DNA of 64,000 bases from Rubricoccus marinus (GCF_002257665.1 NZ_MQWB01000001.1:1335828-1399827); one strand, 5' to 3'; shown: positions 42,632 through 51,549, counted from the first letter of the stretch. Notes: a model not told the origin generated them from the sequence alone. Made by a program: numbers and translations.

Positions 42632-43545
42632 TGAGGTTTTCCATCCTCCTTCCTGCTTCCGAGGGGAAGCAGACCGGCGGCAATCCATTGGCCCCGGACA
42701 TGTTCGACTACCGCTCGTCGAACACCTTCAATTACTTCAACGAGTTCAACGCGGAGCGTCGAGCACTGATCGACGCGCTCCAGAAGCAGGTCAAGGCCGG
42801 CGAAGCTGACGAGTTGGAGACGCTCTTCGGCGTCAAGGGGGACACGCTGCAGCAGGCCGTTGACGTGACGGGGGAGCTCTACCGGAGCCCCCTGATTGCT
42901 GCCATCGACCGGTACAACCCGGGCGTCATGTACGCCGCGATGCAATTCCCCGAGCTTCCGACCGGGGCTCAGCGGCGATTGTTGGAGAACGGCGTCATTT
43001 TCTCCGGCCTCTTTGGCCTCTTGCGCCCGGACGACCTGATCCCGAACTACCGGCTCAAGATGGACGCGTCCGTCAACGAGATCGGAAAGGTCTCGTCGTA
43101 TTGGAAGCCGCTGATCTCGAAGCGGCTGAACGAGCTCTTGGAGGGGCAAGTCGTATGGAATCTGCTTCCCGGCGCGCACGCGGCGGCGTGGGATGACGAG
43201 GAGACCTACGCCCGGATGTTCCACGTCAAGTTCTACCGCGAAGACGAGAGCGGGGAGCGCAAGGCGGTCTCGCACGGCCTGAAGGAGCTTCGGGGCGCCT
43301 TGGTACACCACATCGTGATCGAGTTGCCTGAGACCATCGAGGACATCGATGAGTGGGAGGCTCCGGACGGTTTCGAGGTCGACTTCGGCAACTCGGAGAT
43401 CGACGAGGAGACCGGAGGTGGGACCATCGTGATGGTCTCCAGCCCGGGCTGGGAAGAGCGCCGCGCCGCCCGCCGCAAGGCCCGCCGCGAGGCGGAGGCT
43501 GAAGCCGCAGCGGCCAAAAAGGCCCGCGAGGAAGACGACGATTAG
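42631..43545 (+). CDS. yaaA: Peroxide-stress protein YaaA-like (DUF328)
   Basis: A 304-residue cytosolic protein. FSILLPASEGKQTGGNP at the N-terminus, RYNPGVMYAAMQFPELP, ENGVIFSGLFGLLRPDDLIPNYRLKMD and WKPLISKRLNELLEGQVVWNLLPGAHAAAW reproduce the YaaA order. YaaA lowers free iron and DNA damage during peroxide stress and has a DNA-binding-like fold. This copy is about 45 residues longer than E. coli YaaA because of an acidic/basic C-terminal tail (EERRAARRKARREAEAEAAAAKKAREEDDD region). The GTG start is used because it begins the conserved strand. Confidence 0.82.
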   Translation: MRFSILLPASEGKQTGGNPLAPDMFDYRSSNTFNYFNEFNAERRALIDALQKQVKAGEADELETLFGVKGDTLQQAVDVTGELYRSPLIAAIDRYNPGVMYAAMQFPELPTGAQRRLLENGVIFSGLFGLLRPDDLIPNYRLKMDASVNEIGKVSSYWKPLISKRLNELLEGQVVWNLLPGAHAAAWDDEETYARMFHVKFYREDESGERKAVSHGLKELRGALVHHIVIELPETIEDIDEWEAPDGFEVDFGNSEIDEETGGGTIVMVSSPGWEERRAARRKARREAEAEAAAAKKAREEDDD

Positions 43546-43598
43546 GCCCGCCAGAGGCTCAACCCACCGGGCCTCTTGCGCCCCGATTCGAACCCATC

Positions 43599-44219
43599 AT
43601 GTCTGTCGTCATCGGCATCGCCGGAGGCTCCGGCTCCGGTAAAACCACCGTGCAGAAGCGCGTGCTGGAGGCCTTCGGGCCCCGCCGCATCGCGCTTCTG
43701 GACCACGACGCGTACTACCGCGACTTGGAGCACCTCGCGCCAGAGGAGCGCGGCCGCTTCAACTTCGACCACCCGGACGCGCTCGAAACGGAGCTCATGG
43801 TGGCTCACCTCGACCAGCTCCTAGCGGGCGAGGCCGTCGAGAAGCCGACGTACGACTTCACGAACCACAGCCGCCGAAAGGAAACGGAGCGGGTTGACCC
43901 GATGCCGGTCGTCGTCGTGGAAGGGATCCTCGTGCTTGCCGAAAAGGAGCTTCGGGAGCGGATGGACATCAAGCTGTACGTGGACGCACCCGACGACGTG
44001 CGGCTCATGCGGCGGATCGAGCGCGACTTGCACGAGCGCGGGCGGTCCATCGACTCCGTGCTCGGGCAGTATCGCCGAACGGTTCGGCCGATGCACCTGG
44101 AGTTCGTCGAGCCGTCCAAGCGCCACGCCGACGTCATCATTCCCCGCGGAGGTCAGAACCGCGTGGCGATCGACATGGTGCTCGCGCGGGTGCAGACGCT
44201 TCTTGCGGCCGACAGCTAG
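43599..44219 (+). CDS. udk: Uridine kinase
   Basis: A 206-residue kinase phosphorylating uridine and cytidine to UMP and CMP in pyrimidine salvage. Walker A GGSGSGKT (9-16), LLDHDAYYRDL, FNFDHPDALETELM, YDFTNHSR and VVVVEGILVL are all present and in family order, followed by RRIERDLHERGRSIDSVLGQY, the lid. Length matches E. coli Udk (213). Four-base convergent overlap with coaX. Confidence 0.95.
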   Translation: MSVVIGIAGGSGSGKTTVQKRVLEAFGPRRIALLDHDAYYRDLEHLAPEERGRFNFDHPDALETELMVAHLDQLLAGEAVEKPTYDFTNHSRRKETERVDPMPVVVVEGILVLAEKELRERMDIKLYVDAPDDVRLMRRIERDLHERGRSIDSVLGQYRRTVRPMHLEFVEPSKRHADVIIPRGGQNRVAIDMVLARVQTLLAADS

Positions 44220-45007
44220 GCCTCTGGCGCCGAATCGTACCGCCCCATCTCGCCAGAGGCTAACAGTCGGATTCCGTCCAAGACGAGGTTCGGCGCGACG
44301 TGGTCCACCATGTCTAGCCGCTTGGCGATCCAGCCGCCCCAGCCGCCGCTGGCGACGATGAGCGGTGGGGCGGAGAGCTCGGCTGCGGCCCGGCGCAAGA
44401 GGGCCGCCATGCCGTCCAACACGAGCGCGGTCAGGCCGGACTGGATCGCCTCTGACGTGCTTCGCCCGATGGCATGCTCGGGGCGCTCCCACTCGACCTC
44501 GGGCAACTGCGCGGTGCCTCTGGCGAGCGAGCGGCGGAGCGTGTGCGGGCCGGGCAGGATGGCACCTCCCAGGTAGACGGGTCCGTCCGCGAGGAGATCG
44601 ACCGCGTCTAGAGTGATGGCTGTCCCGGCGTCGAACGAGAGGACAGGGCGACGCGCAGGTTGTCCGTATAAAAGCCACGCGGCAGCGGCGGCGGCGATGC
44701 GGTCGTTGCCGAGCGTGTGGGGCGTGCGGTACCCCATCGCGAACGGAAGGGGGCTGCTGGCGCGGACGACGAACGGATCGCGCCCGGTAACCTCGGCGAG
44801 TGCCGGGACCAGCCGCGCTTCCAGATTAGGGACCACAGAGCACACGCCGCTGGCGCGAGCGCCCAGCTTCGCGAGGCGGGGTCCCCAGGCATCCGCCGGC
44901 GCTTCCAGGCTGGAAGGATAGGAGGCAGCTTCGCGCCACTGCCCATCGGCGTAGCGCGCGACTTTGACGCTGCTGTTTCCGATGTCGATGGCGAGGAAAT
45001 CGCTCAT
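44216..45007 (-). CDS. coaX: Type III pantothenate kinase
   Basis: A 263-residue enzyme of the ASKHA fold catalysing the first step of CoA synthesis. The phosphate-1 motif is LAIDIGNSSVKVA (with Asp8), YRTPHTLGNDRIAAAAAAW contains the conserved T-x-G-x-D-R, SFDAGTAITLDAV is phosphate-2, and GGAILPGPHTLRRSLARGTAQLP follows. ATG 45007 overlaps the birA stop by four bases, the common birA-coaX arrangement in bacteria. Confidence 0.93.
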   Translation of the reverse strand: MSDFLAIDIGNSSVKVARYADGQWREAASYPSSLEAPADAWGPRLAKLGARASGVCSVVPNLEARLVPALAEVTGRDPFVVRASSPLPFAMGYRTPHTLGNDRIAAAAAAWLLYGQPARRPVLSFDAGTAITLDAVDLLADGPVYLGGAILPGPHTLRRSLARGTAQLPEVEWERPEHAIGRSTSEAIQSGLTALVLDGMAALLRRAAAELSAPPLIVASGGWGGWIAKRLDMVDHVAPNLVLDGIRLLASGEMGRYDSAPEA

Positions 45008-45801
45008 GGCAGAACGGTCGTCTCGCCCGCGTGAACGTCTACGATCTCGCCAGAGGCTTCGAGGCGGAGCGCACCGCTGGGGCTGAGGCCGAGCGCGGTG
45101 CCGATCAAGGGCGCGCGGTCCGTCCCGGGAAACCCGACCTGTAGCGTGTTGCCGAGCGCGGGAATCTGGGCTTCCGCCGCATGCACGATGGCCTCTGGCG
45201 AGAGCGCGAAGCGGCGTTCGAGCGCAAGCAGGAGGTCGGCGAGGATCTGGCTCCGGTCGAGATCGGCGCCAGAGGTGAGCGCGAGCGACGTGGCGCGTGC
45301 GGCCAACTCGGGTGGGAACGTGCGCCGGTTTACGTTGACGCCAATTCCGAGCAGGACGGTCGGGCTCTGGCTTCCAGAGCCGCACGTTCGCCAGCGGGTC
45401 TCGCCCAGCACGCCGGCCACCTTCTGTCCTTCAAGGAGCACGTCGTTGGGCCATTTGAGCGCGACGCCAGAGGCGAGACGCGCGTTGGCTCCTGAGATCG
45501 CGTCGCATACCGCGAGGGCCGCCGCCAGAGGCACGAGGCCGAGGTGCTCAGGGCGGAGCTTGGGACGCAGCACGAGTGAGAGCGCGAGGTCGCGGCCGGG
45601 TTCGTCCGCCCAGACACGTCCGAGGCGACCGCGGCCTTCGCTCTGGTGGTCCGCGGTAACGAGTGCGCCCGTCGGAGCGCCCGCGTCGGCCCACTCGGCG
45701 GCAGCCGACTGCGTACTCCCGACTGTGGCGTGGTGCCGGTGGGCGCGCCCCAGGCGAACCGTCTGCAGCCGCCCGCGGAGCGCGAGGTCAAGCGGCGTCA
45801 T
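45004..45801 (-). CDS. birA: Biotin-[acetyl-CoA carboxylase] ligase (class I)
   Basis: A 265-residue ligase attaching biotin to carboxyl-carrier proteins. Biotin-binding loop GRGRLGRVW (56-64), KWPNDV (116-121), the catalytic Lys in KVAGVLGE (127-134) and VLLGIGVNVN are present. No N-terminal helix-turn-helix is present, so it is the non-regulatory class. It lies between a lipoprotein gene and coaX with overlapping stop/start codons on both sides. Confidence 0.93.
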   Translation of the reverse strand: MTPLDLALRGRLQTVRLGRAHRHHATVGSTQSAAAEWADAGAPTGALVTADHQSEGRGRLGRVWADEPGRDLALSLVLRPKLRPEHLGLVPLAAALAVCDAISGANARLASGVALKWPNDVLLEGQKVAGVLGETRWRTCGSGSQSPTVLLGIGVNVNRRTFPPELAARATSLALTSGADLDRSQILADLLLALERRFALSPEAIVHAAEAQIPALGNTLQVGFPGTDRAPLIGTALGLSPSGALRLEASGEIVDVHAGETTVLP

Positions 45802-46382
45802 TGCGCGCGTTGCCACTGCACCGTCGAGACCCTCGCGTCGCTGAGCGGCACGTCGGTCCGCGCGTCGATGCGGGCTGAGCCCGGCACCAAACCTCTGGCG
45901 CCGGAGGCGAGCTCGGCGCGGAGCTGGCTGGTCTCGTCGAAAAGGGCAGACGCCATCTCGCGCTGCACCACGACCGCCAGGAGTTCGCCGGCCTCTGGCG
46001 AGACCGCGGCGCGGACGTAGCGGATGGGTTGCGTCCGGCGGCTGTCCGCGACAAAGCGGGCCTCTACCAAGCGCGCGGCCTGGCCCGCCACGAGGGTGTC
46101 CCCAATCACGCGGGTCGTGTACTGATCTCGCGCGGAGGCGTCCAGGTACGGGGGCTCGTCGGAGAGGAACGCGGGGAGCGGGTTGTGGACGGAGTCCAGA
46201 ACCGTCTGCAAGCCACCGACGCGTTGCGTGAACGCCCCCTCGGATGCCTTCCAGGCATCGTCCCAGGCATCGCCGGAGACGAAGGCGAGAAGGCGGTCGG
46301 CCTCGGCGTCCCGCTCGGGGACGACGGAAGGCGCGTCGGCGCACGCCGAAAGGACGAGGATCAGGAGGGGGAGGAAGCGCAT
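45798..46382 (-). CDS. Putative lipoprotein, unknown function
   Basis: A 194-residue protein: MRFLPLLILVLSACADAPS gives a signal peptide with lipobox LSAC. The mature part is acidic and helical at first (ERDAEADRLLAFVSGDAWDDAWKASEGAF), then strand-rich. No family was recognised. It is the first gene of the lipoprotein-birA-coaX unit and is divergent from the inositol phosphatase, with 70 bases between starts. Confidence 0.65.
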   Translation of the reverse strand: MRFLPLLILVLSACADAPSVVPERDAEADRLLAFVSGDAWDDAWKASEGAFTQRVGGLQTVLDSVHNPLPAFLSDEPPYLDASARDQYTTRVIGDTLVAGQAARLVEARFVADSRRTQPIRYVRAAVSPEAGELLAVVVQREMASALFDETSQLRAELASGARGLVPGSARIDARTDVPLSDARVSTVQWQRAQ

Positions 46383-46452
46383 GGGCGGTAAGATCGCGCT
46401 CTGAGAACCCGCCCGCTGAGGCGCGGTTCACGGCGCGTCCCCTTCTCCTGAC

Positions 46453-47292
46453 ATGCCGCTCTCCGCCGAACTCTCCGTCGCCCGCGAGGCCGCGCTCGAC
46501 GCCGCGTCGCTGATCCGCGCCCGCTCCGCTGGATTCGACCGCCGCGACGCCCGCACCAAGACCACGCACGACCTCGTCACTGATGTGGACGAAGCCGCTC
46601 AGCGCGTCATCCTCGAACGCCTCCGTGGCGCGTTCCCGGAAGACGCCATCCTCGCCGAAGAGGGCGGGCGGGACGGCGCGCGGCCTCTGGCGTCGGGCCG
46701 CCGCTGGATCGTGGACCCGCTCGACGGCACGACCAACTTCGCGCACGGCGTCCCACCGTATGCCGTCTCCATCGCGCTGGAAGACGCCGGCGAGATCGTT
46801 GTCGGCGTCGTGGCCGAGGTGACCTCTGGCGAGACGTTCTGCGCCACCCGCGGCGGGGGGCTCACCGTAGATGGCACGCCCGCCAGCGTTTCCCACACGG
46901 AGATCCTGGACGAGGCGCTTATCGCCACCGGCTTTCCGTTTCGGGACTACTCCTACGCCAGAGGCTACCTCGAAACGTTCGAGACCATGATCCACGCCAC
47001 CCGAGGACTCCGCCGCCATGGCTCGGCGGCGATGGACCTCGCGTGGACAGCCGCCGGCCGCTTCGATGGGTTTTTCGAGGCGGGGCTCGCGCCCTGGGAC
47101 GTGGCCGCTGGCGTGCTGCTCGTGCGCGAGGGTGGGGGGACCGTCACCGGGATTGATGGAGCGTCGCACCCTGTCTTCTCGGGGGGGCTCGTGGCGGCGC
47201 CGCCGGCGTTGCACCCCGCCATCGTGGACGCGTGCCGGCCTCTGGCAGGCGCGTACGCCTCGCGCTCGGAAACAACTGGTGAACGGGGTTAA
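46453..47292 (+). CDS. Inositol-monophosphatase-family phosphatase
   Basis: A 279-residue Mg-dependent, Li-sensitive-type phosphatase. Metal site residues are seen in AEEGG (68-72), WIVDPLDGTTNFAHG (85-99, with Asp88 and Asp91) and PWDVAAGVLLVREGGG, where an Asp completes the site. Substrates in the family include inositol-1-phosphate, histidinol phosphate, fructose-1,6-bisphosphate and PAP. The context does not decide between them. Confidence 0.9.
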   Translation: MPLSAELSVAREAALDAASLIRARSAGFDRRDARTKTTHDLVTDVDEAAQRVILERLRGAFPEDAILAEEGGRDGARPLASGRRWIVDPLDGTTNFAHGVPPYAVSIALEDAGEIVVGVVAEVTSGETFCATRGGGLTVDGTPASVSHTEILDEALIATGFPFRDYSYARGYLETFETMIHATRGLRRHGSAAMDLAWTAAGRFDGFFEAGLAPWDVAAGVLLVREGGGTVTGIDGASHPVFSGGLVAAPPALHPAIVDACRPLAGAYASRSETTGERG

Positions 47293-47344
47293 GCGCGGCC
47301 GCAGAGCGGCGATACCCTTAGCCCCCACCACAGCCCGTGACCTC

Positions 47345-47785
47345 GTGTTCGCCGCCCCCTCGCCGGTGCCAGCTCCTCCTACGCCCTCAGACCGTCTGCC
47401 GCTGATCCTGGTCGCGGACGACGTCCCGGAAAACCGCCAGCTGTTCACGCTCTACCTCCGTGGCAGCTTTGAGGTCGTCACGGCATCCACGGCGGAAGAA
47501 GCGCTCGAGGTGCTCCGCCAGAGGCCCTTTGAAGCGGCTCTGCTGGACATCAACTACGGCGGGGGGATGGACGGCTTCGACGCCATCCGTGCGATCCGCG
47601 CCGACTCTCAGCTCGCCTACCTGCCCGCCGCCGCGCTCACGGCGCACGTCGCGCCAGAGGACCGGGACCAGTGCCTCGCGGCCGGCTTCGACGCGTTCCT
47701 GGCCAAGCCCGTACGCCGCGCCGAGATGAAAGAGGCGCTCGCGTCCCTGCTGGCGCTGCGCACGTCAGCGTCGAAGGCGGCCTGA
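47345..47785 (+). CDS. Stand-alone receiver-domain response regulator
   Basis: A 146-residue protein that is essentially one CheY-like receiver: acidic DD (25-26) in LILVADDVPENRQLF, phospho-acceptor Asp69 in AALLDINYGGGMDG, a Thr in ALTAHVAPED and Lys in FLAKPVRR. No output domain is present. The GTG at 47345 was chosen as the nearest start that leaves the full first strand. It is 52 bases after the phosphatase and no kinase is adjacent, so it is an orphan. The REC class resembles those in hybrid or multi-step phosphorelays. Confidence 0.82.
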   Translation: MFAAPSPVPAPPTPSDRLPLILVADDVPENRQLFTLYLRGSFEVVTASTAEEALEVLRQRPFEAALLDINYGGGMDGFDAIRAIRADSQLAYLPAAALTAHVAPEDRDQCLAAGFDAFLAKPVRRAEMKEALASLLALRTSASKAA

Positions 47786-47838
47786 CGGTTGTTCGCCAGA
47801 GGCGGATCGCACAGAGAGAGACGCCTCTGGCGTAGCGC

Positions 47839-47997
47839 CTAGAACAGCGCGTAGATGAACGGCGCGAGGGCGGAGCCCTGGACGGCCACGATCATCAGCC
47901 CGAGAAGGAGCAGCACGACCACGATTGGCGCGAGCCAGAACTTCTTGCGCTGACGGAGGAAAAGCCAGAACTCGCTGAGGACGCGGACTTTCGACAT
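47839..47997 (-). CDS. DUF5989-family small membrane protein
   Basis: A 52-residue protein: LSEFWLFLRQRKKFWLAPIV then a helix VVLLLLGLMIVAVQ and the ending GSALAPFIYALF. The WxFLxxRKKxWLxPI and GSALAPFIY pieces are the signature of DUF5989 as I know it. Homologues often lie next to carbamoyltransferase and SxtJ-type membrane genes in surface-glycan loci. None of those partners is adjacent here. It is too short for routine gene calling. Confidence 0.8.
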   Translation of the reverse strand: MSKVRVLSEFWLFLRQRKKFWLAPIVVVLLLLGLMIVAVQGSALAPFIYALF

Positions 47998-48100
47998 GCG
48001 GACGTGCGGCGGGGGGTGACGAAACTAGCGCCGCCTCGGCCGTAACCTCTGTGCACCTCTGGCGTAGCCGGGGCCGTCCCCCTCGTTTACCCTCCGATCC

Positions 48101-49330
48101 GTGCCCTCAGCGGCTACCGAGTTCTCCGAAGGCGCCCGCATCGCCGTCAGCGCCCTGCTGGCTAGCAAGATGCGCGCGCTGTTGACCACGCTCGGCATCA
48201 TCATCGGCATCGTGTCCGTGACGGCTACGCTCACGGTCATCAACGGGATCGAAGGGGAGTTCGACCGCTCGATGGCGCTCATCGGGGACGACGCGCTGTT
48301 CGTGGAGCAGCGGCCGTGGTTCTTCTCGTTCGACGACTGGTGGAAGTACCGCCAGAGGCCCGAAATCCCGAGCGAGCTGGCGGGTTACTTGCAACAGCGC
48401 TCGGACTATGCCGAGGCGGTCGCGCCCATCACGGGAGTGGCGGGAACGCTCCGCCGCGGTCGCGACGAGATCGGGGGGATCGGCGTGGAGGCCAGCACGC
48501 CCAACTACGTCGACACCGGCGGCTCAGACCTCGCAGAGGGCCGGTTCTTTACCGATGTAGAGGCCCGAGCGGGCCGGCCTGTGGCCGTGATCGGCTCAGA
48601 CGTGGTGGAGGCTCTGTTCCCGGCAGAGGATCCCGTCGGAAAGGACATCCGCATCAACGGCAAGCGGTTCGAGGTGATCGGCACGCTGGAGGAGCGCGGC
48701 AACTTTATGGGCCTCGCCTCCGCAGACGCCAGAGCGGTGATCCCGCTGGAGACCTATACGCGGCTGTTCGACTCCGACCCCAGCATCTCCATCAAGGTGA
48801 AGGTGGAGGACATGTCGCAACTAGAAGCCGCTGAGGAGGAGCTGGGTGGCCTCGTGCGCCTGTTCCGCGGCCTGGACCCGTTGGAAGACGACGACTTCTC
48901 GATCAACCGACAGGAGCAGTTCCGCCAGCTGTTCCAAACGCTGCGCGTGACCACCTACGGCGTCGGGCTGTTCCTCACCGCGCTCTCGCTCCTCGTCGGC
49001 GGAATCGGCGTGATGAACATCATGTTCGTGAGCGTGAAAGAGCGCACGCGCGAGATCGGCGTTCGCAAAGCGCTGGGGGCGACGCGGCGGGCCGTACTCA
49101 TCCAGTTCCTGGTGGAGGCCGTCGTGATCTGCCTCGTCGGTGGCGCAATCGGCGTGGCGCTTGCGGGGCTTCTGGCGCTGGGCATCAACCAAGTGTTTAC
49201 CGCCCAACTCACTCTCGGGACGGTGTTCGTGGCCTTCGCCATCTGCGCTCTCGTGGGCCTCACGTTCGGCCTCGCGCCAGCGTGGCAGGCTGCAAAGGCT
49301 CGCCCCGTTGAGGCGCTACGCTATGAGTAG
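48101..49330 (+). CDS. ABC transporter permease (MacB/FtsX type), first of pair
   Basis: A 409-residue permease: helix 1 at about 22-45 (LLTTLGIIIGIVSVTATLTVI), a periplasmic MacB-like core (45-285), then three C-terminal helices with LLVGGIGVMNIMFVSVKERTREIGVRKALGATRR, the cytoplasmic coupling-loop signature. Such proteins power export or lipoprotein-type substrate transport without crossing substrate through the membrane. The start is GTG 48101. No ATPase or membrane-fusion gene is adjacent; the partner must be elsewhere. A paralogue follows 108 bases downstream. Confidence 0.88.
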   Translation: MPSAATEFSEGARIAVSALLASKMRALLTTLGIIIGIVSVTATLTVINGIEGEFDRSMALIGDDALFVEQRPWFFSFDDWWKYRQRPEIPSELAGYLQQRSDYAEAVAPITGVAGTLRRGRDEIGGIGVEASTPNYVDTGGSDLAEGRFFTDVEARAGRPVAVIGSDVVEALFPAEDPVGKDIRINGKRFEVIGTLEERGNFMGLASADARAVIPLETYTRLFDSDPSISIKVKVEDMSQLEAAEEELGGLVRLFRGLDPLEDDDFSINRQEQFRQLFQTLRVTTYGVGLFLTALSLLVGGIGVMNIMFVSVKERTREIGVRKALGATRRAVLIQFLVEAVVICLVGGAIGVALAGLLALGINQVFTAQLTLGTVFVAFAICALVGLTFGLAPAWQAAKARPVEALRYE

Positions 49331-49392
49331 CCGCGGCCCCCTGCCTCCGGCGCCAGAGGCGCCTCTCTCTCCCGTGCAGAAAGCGGGGCGTT

Positions 49393-49410
49393 CGCCAGAG
49401 GCCTCTGGCG
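49393..49410. repeat. Tail-to-tail pair of the iterated repeat
   Basis: CGCCAGAGGCCTCTGGCG, a perfect 18-base palindrome with the opposite junction (AGGCCT instead of GGCGCC), in the gap between the two permease genes. Confidence 0.7.
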
Positions 49411-49438
49411 GGTGGCACCCCACGTCGAACCCGGCAGC

Positions 49439-50665
49439 ATGACCGCCCCTCGCGACATCGTCCGCATGTCTCTCGGAGCCCTCCGAGGCAACGGCCTCCG
49501 CTCCGTCCTGACCGTGCTCGGCATCACGGTGGGCGTGTTCTCCGTGATCGCGTCCGTCACCGCCGTAGCGGTGCTGGAGGGCGTGCTGTTGGACAACCTC
49601 GTCTCGATGGGCTCGCAGACGATCACCGTTTCCCGCCTGCCCAGCAACCGGCAACCGACCGAGGAGGAGTTCAGACGTCCGCAGATCTCGATCGAGGTCG
49701 CGGAGCGCCTCGTGGGCCGATCGGCGCTGGCCTCGTCCGTGAGCCCCTCGGTGCAGACCGGCGGACGGCAGATCCGAGGTGGTGGGGAGGAAACGGACCC
49801 CAACGTGCTTCTGATCGGAGCCGACGAGTCCTATGCGGCCAACAACGGCCTGGAAGTGACGCAGGGCCGCTTCCTCAACACCGACGATGTCCAGGCCAGC
49901 CGGTCGGTGGCCATTATCGGGACGAGCGTTGAGGACGAGTTGTTCGCCGGGCGCGAAGCACTGGGCAAGGAAGTCCGCATCGACGGGCGGCGTTTTACAG
50001 TCGTGGGCGTGTTGGGCGAGGAGAGCGGAGGCTTCGGCATGTTTGACGTCAACAACCAGGTCATCCTCCCGATTACGCGCGCCATCCCGGCGTTTGGCCT
50101 TGGCAACCGAGACGTGCAGATCGACATCCGCGCGCCGAAGCCGGAACTTGTCGCCGCCACGAGGGACGAAGCCATCGGCCTCTTGCGCGCGATCCGCGGC
50201 CTCCCGCCAGAGGCGGACAACGACTTCGACGTCGTCGCAAGCGACGGGCTCGCTGAAGGGCTCAAAGGGTTCTCGCGAGCGCTCGCGTTGGGCGGCGCGG
50301 GAGTGGGGCTGATCGCGCTGTTGGCGGCAGGCGTCGGCGTGATGAACATCATGCTGGTAAGCGTGGCCGAGCGCACGCGCGAGATCGGCGTGCGGAAGTC
50401 GCTGGGAGCCACGCGCAAAGACGTACTCGTTCAGTTCCTGCTCGAAGCCGTGGCGCTATGCCAGCTCGGCGGCCTCGTGGGCATCGGGCTTGGCCTCGTG
50501 GTCGGAAACGTGCTCGCGGCGGTGTTCAAAAGTGCGCCGGCGTTCCCGATCGGCTGGGCCGTCGCTGCGATCGCGGGCGTGACCGTCGTGGCGCTGACGT
50601 TCGGCGTGTACCCCGCCGTAAAGGCCTCGCGGCTACGCCCGGTCGAGGCGCTCCGGTTCGAATAA
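49439..50665 (+). CDS. ABC transporter permease (MacB/FtsX type), second of pair
   Basis: A 408-residue paralogue of the preceding permease: helix 1 at about 23-45, MacB-like periplasmic core, and three C-terminal helices with LLAAGVGVMNIMLVSVAERTREIGVRKSLGATRKDV. The two probably form a heterodimer around one ATPase encoded elsewhere. ATG 49439 gives the same N-terminal length as the paralogue. Ends AVKASRLRPVEALRFE, nearly identical to the end of its neighbour (AAKARPVEALRYE). Confidence 0.88.
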   Translation: MTAPRDIVRMSLGALRGNGLRSVLTVLGITVGVFSVIASVTAVAVLEGVLLDNLVSMGSQTITVSRLPSNRQPTEEEFRRPQISIEVAERLVGRSALASSVSPSVQTGGRQIRGGGEETDPNVLLIGADESYAANNGLEVTQGRFLNTDDVQASRSVAIIGTSVEDELFAGREALGKEVRIDGRRFTVVGVLGEESGGFGMFDVNNQVILPITRAIPAFGLGNRDVQIDIRAPKPELVAATRDEAIGLLRAIRGLPPEADNDFDVVASDGLAEGLKGFSRALALGGAGVGLIALLAAGVGVMNIMLVSVAERTREIGVRKSLGATRKDVLVQFLLEAVALCQLGGLVGIGLGLVVGNVLAAVFKSAPAFPIGWAVAAIAGVTVVALTFGVYPAVKASRLRPVEALRFE

Positions 50666-50682
50666 CTCCTCACGACTTGCAC

Positions 50683-50702
50683 GGCCTCTGGCGCCAGAGG
50701 CC
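50683..50702. repeat. Head-to-head pair of the repeat after the permease pair
   Basis: GGCCTCTGGCGCCAGAGGCC, a perfect 20-base palindrome 18 bases after the permease stop. It sits 14 bases ahead of the rpiA promoter box. Confidence 0.75.
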
Positions 50703-50715
50703 CGAGCGCGGCGGC

Positions 50716-50725
50716 TAGCTTGAGG
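50716..50725 (+). promoter_or_regulatory. TAGCTT box ahead of rpiA
   Basis: TAGCTTGAGG, identical to the box before aroB, ending 19 bases before the rpiA GTG. Confidence 0.5.
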
Positions 50726-50744
50726 CTCACCTCTGCCAAGTCCT

Positions 50745-51488
50745 GTGGACAACGCCAAGACTGACGCAAACGCCGCCAAACGAGCTGCTGGCGAGGCCGC
50801 CGCGGCCCTCGTCGAGTCCGGAATGCGGCTCGGACTCGGGACCGGGTCCACGACGGCGTACGCGATTGAGGCGCTCGGACGCCGGGTCCGCGAAGAAGGG
50901 CTGGACATCGCGGGCGTCCCCACGTCGTTCGCCGCCGAGCGCCTCGCGCGCCAGCACGGCGTACCACTTCTAAGTCTGGACGATCTCGGTCTGGACACGA
51001 TCGCGCCAGAGGCCCACGCGCTGGACCTCGCGATGGACGGTGCGGACGAGGTGAGTCCCTCTTTTGATCTCACGAAGGGGCGTGGCGCGGCCCAGGTGCG
51101 CGAAAAGGTCGTCGCCGCGCTTGCGGCCCGCTTCGTCGTCCTGATCGACCCGTCGAAGGACGTGGACCGGCTGGGTTCGCGGATGCCGATCCCAGTTGAG
51201 GTCCTGCCGATGGCAGAGCCCGCCGTGAGCCGCTCGCTCCGCGGTCTGGGCGCCGAGCCCACGCTCCGCATGGGCCAGAGCAAGGACGGACCCGTGGTGA
51301 CGGATCAGGGGCTCTGGGTCCTCGACGCGCACTTCGCCGACGGCATCGCCGACCCCGAGCCTCTGGCGACGGCAATCGACGGCCTTCCAGGCGTGCTCGG
51401 CCACGGGCTGTTTATCGGCATGACGAGCGATGTCCTGGTCGGGCTCCCCGATGGCAGCGTGGAGCACCGGACGCGAGAGGAGGCGTAG
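50745..51488 (+). CDS. rpiA: Ribose-5-phosphate isomerase A
   Basis: A 247-residue enzyme interconverting ribose-5-phosphate and ribulose-5-phosphate in the pentose-phosphate pathway. Phosphate loop GTGSTT (32-37), DGADE (98-102) with the catalytic Asp, and KGRGAAQVREK (111-121), where family members usually read KGGGGALLREK; the Lys and Glu that matter are retained. FVVLIDPSKDVDRLG and the C-terminal GLFIGMTSDVLVG also match. GTG start at 50745. Confidence 0.93.
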   Translation: MDNAKTDANAAKRAAGEAAAALVESGMRLGLGTGSTTAYAIEALGRRVREEGLDIAGVPTSFAAERLARQHGVPLLSLDDLGLDTIAPEAHALDLAMDGADEVSPSFDLTKGRGAAQVREKVVAALAARFVVLIDPSKDVDRLGSRMPIPVEVLPMAEPAVSRSLRGLGAEPTLRMGQSKDGPVVTDQGLWVLDAHFADGIADPEPLATAIDGLPGVLGHGLFIGMTSDVLVGLPDGSVEHRTREEA

Positions 51489-51549
51489 CGGACTGCCCTC
51501 GCGGGTTCACTGGACAACGCCACAAGCGAGCCCCATTCGCCGACGTTGG

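Noticed and set aside
45004-47448. Minus-strand frame of 814 codons joining birA to upstream sequence
   Set aside because: The BirA domain begins at the ATG at 45801. The upstream part overlaps a lipoprotein and the inositol phosphatase in other frames and is low-complexity.
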